Shown here: in pieces, positions 60,699-64,000 of the stretch
Numbering within the stretch: the stretch's first letter is position 1
Layout: every line of letters begins with the position of its first letter
From: Legionellaceae bacterium UBA6148
GTDB lineage: Bacteria; Pseudomonadota; Gammaproteobacteria; Legionellales; Legionellaceae
Direction of reading: 5' to 3'
Assembly (NCBI GenBank): GCA_002423125.1
Contig: DIUW01000050.1
Span: 52,163-116,162 of the forward strand
Length of the DNA: 64,000 nt
The notes under the pieces: model-generated
Database searches by the model: none
Told to the model about the DNA's origin: nothing
The model's input: only the letters and a program-made list of their open reading frames with translations
Made by a program: the position numbers and the translations under genes

Positions 60699-61081
60699 AA
60701 TTACTACTGGATACTCACTTGATTCTTTGGGCGGCAGGTGATGTGGAAAAATTATCTAAGGTTGCGCGCTCCTTGATTGAAGCACCTGAAAATGAGTTAT
60801 TTTTTAGTGCAGCCAGTCTATGGGAAATCGCGATTAAGAACGGGCTAGGGTGCCATGATTTTCAGGTGAATGGTCGTATTTTAAGGCGAGAGCTTTTGGA
60901 TAATGGTTATGTTGAATTGCCTGTGATCGGAACACATACGTTGGATCTGGATAGTTTGCCCCCGATTCATAAAGACCCGTTTGACCGCATTCTTATTGCA
61001 CAATCTATAGTTGAGGGGATCACACTATTAACCAGTGATCCCATCGTCGCTCAATATCCAGGCTCAATACGCTACGTGTAG
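60695..61081 (+). CDS. vapC: PIN-domain ribonuclease toxin (VapC-like)
   Basis: 128-residue PIN domain. Acidic metal-binding residues Asp6 (LLDTHLILW), Glu44 (SLWEIAIK), Asp97 (DPFDRILIA) and Asp115 (LTSDP) are all present, so the nuclease appears intact. VapC toxins cleave tRNA or rRNA; the target here is unknown. Coupled to the antitoxin by ATGA; ends 1 bp from the convergent valS. Confidence 0.92.
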   Translation: MKLLLDTHLILWAAGDVEKLSKVARSLIEAPENELFFSAASLWEIAIKNGLGCHDFQVNGRILRRELLDNGYVELPVIGTHTLDLDSLPPIHKDPFDRILIAQSIVEGITLLTSDPIVAQYPGSIRYV

Positions 61082-61082
61082 T

Positions 61083-63848
61083 CTACAGTGACTCTATTGT
61101 CTCTTTATGCAACAACAATTTATCTCGTGCAAGTTGTGATTGTGCGAGTCTGTCGTGTTCTTTTTTTATGACGACCTCGGGAGCATTATCCGTAAACTGT
61201 GGATTACTCAGTTTTGTTTGCGAAAGCATAATTTCTTTATCAAACTTGACAATCTCTTTCGTCAATCGAGATAATTCAGCTTCTTTATCAATGAGGCCAG
61301 CCATTGGGATAAGTAATTCCAATTCACCAACAAGCGCAGAGGCTGAGAGAGGAACCGGATCATCATCCGTTAAAAATTCAATTGCATTTAATCGACTCAG
61401 CGAGATTAAAAGTGCTTGATGTTTTAGTATGAGTTTTTTCTGCTCAGCCGTCGTATGACGAAAAATAAGTGGAATCAATTTTGCAGGACTAACGGCCATT
61501 TCGCTGCGAATCGTTCGGACCGATTGAATAATGGTTTTTAACCACTCAATTTCTTCTTCAATCGCCTTATTAACGAGCCTTTGATCAACCTGAGGGTATG
61601 AGCTGAGCATGATGGTGTCGCCGTCTTCACTGTTTAATTTTCCTGTGCGTAACCAAATTTCTTCCGTAATAAACGGCATAATTGGATGAAGCAATTTAAG
61701 GATTTGATTTAAAACGGTGATGAGCGTGTGACGCGTGCCTCGCTTCATCGCGCTTAATGCACTGGTATCATAGAGAATGGGCTTAGATAATTCTAAATAC
61801 CAGTCACAATACTCATGCCAAACAAAGTCATACAGTGTATTCGCGAGCAAATCAAAACGATAGGACTCAAAATAATGGTGGCAAAGTTCAATGGTGTGTT
61901 GCAATTTGGAGATAATCCAGAGATCAGCGGGGCTGTATTGAAAGGCACCATCACCGAAGTCCGCATATTCTTCACTAGTGTTCATCACAACATAACGCGC
62001 AGCATTCCACAATTTATTGCAAAAATTACGATAGCCTTCAACTCGATTGAGCTCAAACCGAACCACTCGATTGTTCGATGCAAGCGCACAAAACGTAAAG
62101 CGCAATGCATCCGTGCCATAAGCAGGAATCCCATCGGGGTACTGTTTTCGTGTCGCTTTGGTGATGCTATCTCGCACAGAATCAAGCATCAAATTCGATG
62201 TGCGTTTCGCGATTAGATTGTCTAAGTCAATTCCGTCGATGATGTCAATTGGATCTAAAACGTTCCCTTTTGACTTTGACATTTTTTTACCATCAGCATC
62301 ACAAATCAGTCCGGTGATCACGATCTCTTTAAAAGGGATTTTACCGGTGAATTTAAGCCCCATCATGATCATTCGAGCAACCCAGAAAAATATAATATCA
62401 AAGCCTGTAAATAAAACAGACGTTGGATAAAACGTTTCTAATTCTGAAGTTCGATCCGGCCAGCCAAGCGTTGAAAATGGCCACAGTGCAGATGAAAACC
62501 AAGTATCCAGAACATCCTCGTCCTGCGTGAGGCGAATCTCTTTATCGATGTTATACTTAAATCGCACATCATTTTCGCTGATACCGACATAGACGCGACC
62601 TTGCTCGTCATACCATGCGGGGATTCGATGTCCCCACCACAGTTGTCGACTAATGCACCAATCCTCGATGTTTTCCATCCATTGAAAATAAGTTTTACTC
62701 CAATTTTCAGGTACAAAACGAATGTCGCCTTTTTTAACGGCGTCAATGGCTGGTTTGGCCAAAGGTTTGGTTTTAACATACCACTGTTCAGTGAGAAGTG
62801 GTTCGACAATCACATGTGATCGTTCGCCTCGAGGAACCTTTAGAGTATGCGCGTCGACTTTGACTAAGAAGCCTGCATCTTTCAAATCCTGAACAATGCA
62901 ATCACGTGCTACAAATCGATCCATCCCTTGATATTTGAGAGGAGCATTGGTGTTGATTTCGGCGGCCTTGGTCAGGATGCTGATTTCAGGTAGTTTGTGG
63001 CGTTTACCCATTTCAAAATCATTAAAATCATGTGCAGGGGTAATTTTCACGCAGCCTGTTCCAAACGATTGATCGACATAGTCATCGGCAATAATAGGAA
63101 TCGTTCGGTCACAGAGTGGTAAATGGATATGTTTGCCGATAAGGTGTTGATAACGAGGATCATCTGGATTAACCGCGACAGCAGCATCTCCGAGCATTGT
63201 CTCCGGGCGAGTTGTTGCAACCACGAGTGACTCATCGGAGTCAACGATGGGGTAACGTATATACCAAAGAGAGCCTTGCTCTTCTTCGGAAATAACTTCT
63301 AAATCAGAAACGGCTGTTCCGAGCTTTGGATCCCAATTGACTAAACGGGTGCCGCGATAGATTAGTCCTTCATCATGGAGTTGAATAAATACTTTTTGCA
63401 CTGCGGCAGATAAGCCTGGATCCATGGTAAAACGCTCACGTGACCAGTCAACAGAGGATCCCATTCGTCTCATTTGACGTGTAATCATGCCACCGGATTC
63501 GTCCTTCCACTGCCAAATGCGTTTTAAAAATTCATCCCGGGTCATATTTTTTCGTGAAAGTCCTTCTTTTTCTAATTGTCTCTCAACCACCATTTGCGTG
63601 GAGATTCCTGCATGATCCGTTCCTGGCTGCCAAAGGGTATTGGTGCCATTCATGCGTTTATAGCGTATTAATGCATCGATCAGTGTATTCTGAAAACCAT
63701 GCCCCATATGCAAGCTACCCGTGACATTAGGTGGTGGCAGCATGATGCAAAAAGGTTCACCCGAGCCTTGTGGTTGAAAATAGTCACTGGATTCCCAATT
63801 GGCATAATGGGATTGTTCGATTGCTTGTGGGGAGTATGTTTTATCCAT
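61083..63848 (-). CDS. valS: Valyl-tRNA synthetase
   Basis: Class I synthetase, about 921 residues: HIGH motif in PPPNVTGSLHMGHGF, the editing domain (ATTRPETMLGD), the WCISRQLWWGHRIPAW segment, KMSKS in DGKKMSKSKGN, and a C-terminal coiled coil (LIDKEAELSRLTKEIVKFDKE). I place the start at ATG 63848 (MDKTYSPQ), which matches ValS N-termini; ATG 63887 would add 13 residues. Neither start has a strong ribosome site. Confidence 0.96.
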   Translation of the reverse strand: MDKTYSPQAIEQSHYANWESSDYFQPQGSGEPFCIMLPPPNVTGSLHMGHGFQNTLIDALIRYKRMNGTNTLWQPGTDHAGISTQMVVERQLEKEGLSRKNMTRDEFLKRIWQWKDESGGMITRQMRRMGSSVDWSRERFTMDPGLSAAVQKVFIQLHDEGLIYRGTRLVNWDPKLGTAVSDLEVISEEEQGSLWYIRYPIVDSDESLVVATTRPETMLGDAAVAVNPDDPRYQHLIGKHIHLPLCDRTIPIIADDYVDQSFGTGCVKITPAHDFNDFEMGKRHKLPEISILTKAAEINTNAPLKYQGMDRFVARDCIVQDLKDAGFLVKVDAHTLKVPRGERSHVIVEPLLTEQWYVKTKPLAKPAIDAVKKGDIRFVPENWSKTYFQWMENIEDWCISRQLWWGHRIPAWYDEQGRVYVGISENDVRFKYNIDKEIRLTQDEDVLDTWFSSALWPFSTLGWPDRTSELETFYPTSVLFTGFDIIFFWVARMIMMGLKFTGKIPFKEIVITGLICDADGKKMSKSKGNVLDPIDIIDGIDLDNLIAKRTSNLMLDSVRDSITKATRKQYPDGIPAYGTDALRFTFCALASNNRVVRFELNRVEGYRNFCNKLWNAARYVVMNTSEEYADFGDGAFQYSPADLWIISKLQHTIELCHHYFESYRFDLLANTLYDFVWHEYCDWYLELSKPILYDTSALSAMKRGTRHTLITVLNQILKLLHPIMPFITEEIWLRTGKLNSEDGDTIMLSSYPQVDQRLVNKAIEEEIEWLKTIIQSVRTIRSEMAVSPAKLIPLIFRHTTAEQKKLILKHQALLISLSRLNAIEFLTDDDPVPLSASALVGELELLIPMAGLIDKEAELSRLTKEIVKFDKEIMLSQTKLSNPQFTDNAPEVVIKKEHDRLAQSQLARDKLLLHKETIESL

Positions 63849-63904
63849 AAGTACGCTTTGACCGTTAAAAAGCGGTGATTTTAACATAACCGATGGGAAT
63901 TAAT

Positions 63905-64000
63905 AACCCCGTGGTTGTATACCCAGCAGTTCTCAATAGGGAGCTTATATACTATAGAGTTGAGTATATACACTAGGATCCGCAGTTTTTGGATGGCATC
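63905..64000. repeat. Short dispersed motif copy at window end
   Basis: Sequence agttctcaatagggagctta (63931-63950) closely matches 26753-26773 and, reversed, 42012-42032. It runs towards the window edge, so its full extent is unknown. No gene is visible in the last 150 bp. Confidence 0.5.

Noticed and set aside
61815..62216. 133-codon plus-strand frame opposite valS
   Set aside because: Antisense shadow of a conserved synthetase.

Overview
The window is an AT-rich gammaproteobacterial chromosome segment that most resembles the order Legionellales (Legionella, Coxiella, Rickettsiella and relatives). Three things suggest this: conserved gammaproteobacterial gene blocks (yhbY / rlmE-ftsH-folP-glmM; leuS-lptE-holA-nadD; dacA-ybeD-lipB-dedA; accD-folC-dedD-cvpA); Legionella-like envelope genes (a short PagP, two EnhA-like L,D-transpeptidases, a DedA-PAP2-LssY protein); and several orphan proteins that look like Dot/Icm-type effectors. 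Naming the genus is inference, because there is no rRNA or tRNA here.

Layout. 1-6.3 kb: hisC-phhB-dapD-dapE on the minus strand, pagP, then darP-rlmKL. 6.4-13.2 kb: an amino-acid permease, yhbY and the rlmE-ftsH-folP-glmM group. 13.3-22.6 kb: an accessory-looking block with a 962-residue orphan protein, a compact flagellar-type export operon (fliQ-fliR-flhB-flhA-flgF) and a protein with tandem 13-residue repeats. 22.8-32.7 kb: accD-folC-dedD-cvpA facing nadD, a decayed DUF4160 gene, holA-lptE-leuS and lnt. 33.0-39.2 kb: a probable lysine catabolic operon (lysine/saccharopine dehydrogenase, ALDH7-type dehydrogenase, FadN-like beta-oxidation protein, thiolase). 39.3-41.8 kb: two effector-like orphans, one with a SidE-phosphodiesterase-like HD domain. 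42.1-47.1 kb: ccmC-D-E-F-G-H-I for cytochrome c maturation. 47.2-55.3 kb: envelope genes (two L,D-transpeptidases, DedA-PAP2-LssY, lipB, ybeD, dacA, rlpA) and a kinase-like orphan. 55.5-63.9 kb: a DUF5671 membrane protein, licD-like gene, hemL, an outer-membrane protein, a GIY-YIG protein, a VapBC-type module and valS.

Much of the window serves the envelope: lipid A palmitoylation (pagP), LPS export (lptE), lipoprotein acylation (lnt), peptidoglycan cross-linking and trimming (two ldt genes, dacA, rlpA), peptidoglycan precursors (dapD/E, glmM) and a possible LPS decoration enzyme (licD). Lysine is both made (dap genes) and probably degraded (33-39 kb).

The most distinctive non-coding signal is a set of dispersed palindromic repeats in intergenic gaps. 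It includes two 78-bp hairpins at 32.8 and 59.9 kb whose arms differ by a compensated base pair, a 30-bp perfect inverted repeat between ccmF and ccmG, three diverged copies of a REP-like element (13.2, 41.9 and 59.7 kb), and three copies of a short motif beside such elements (26.75, 42.0 and 63.9 kb). I saw no CRISPR array, no intact insertion sequence and no RNA gene.
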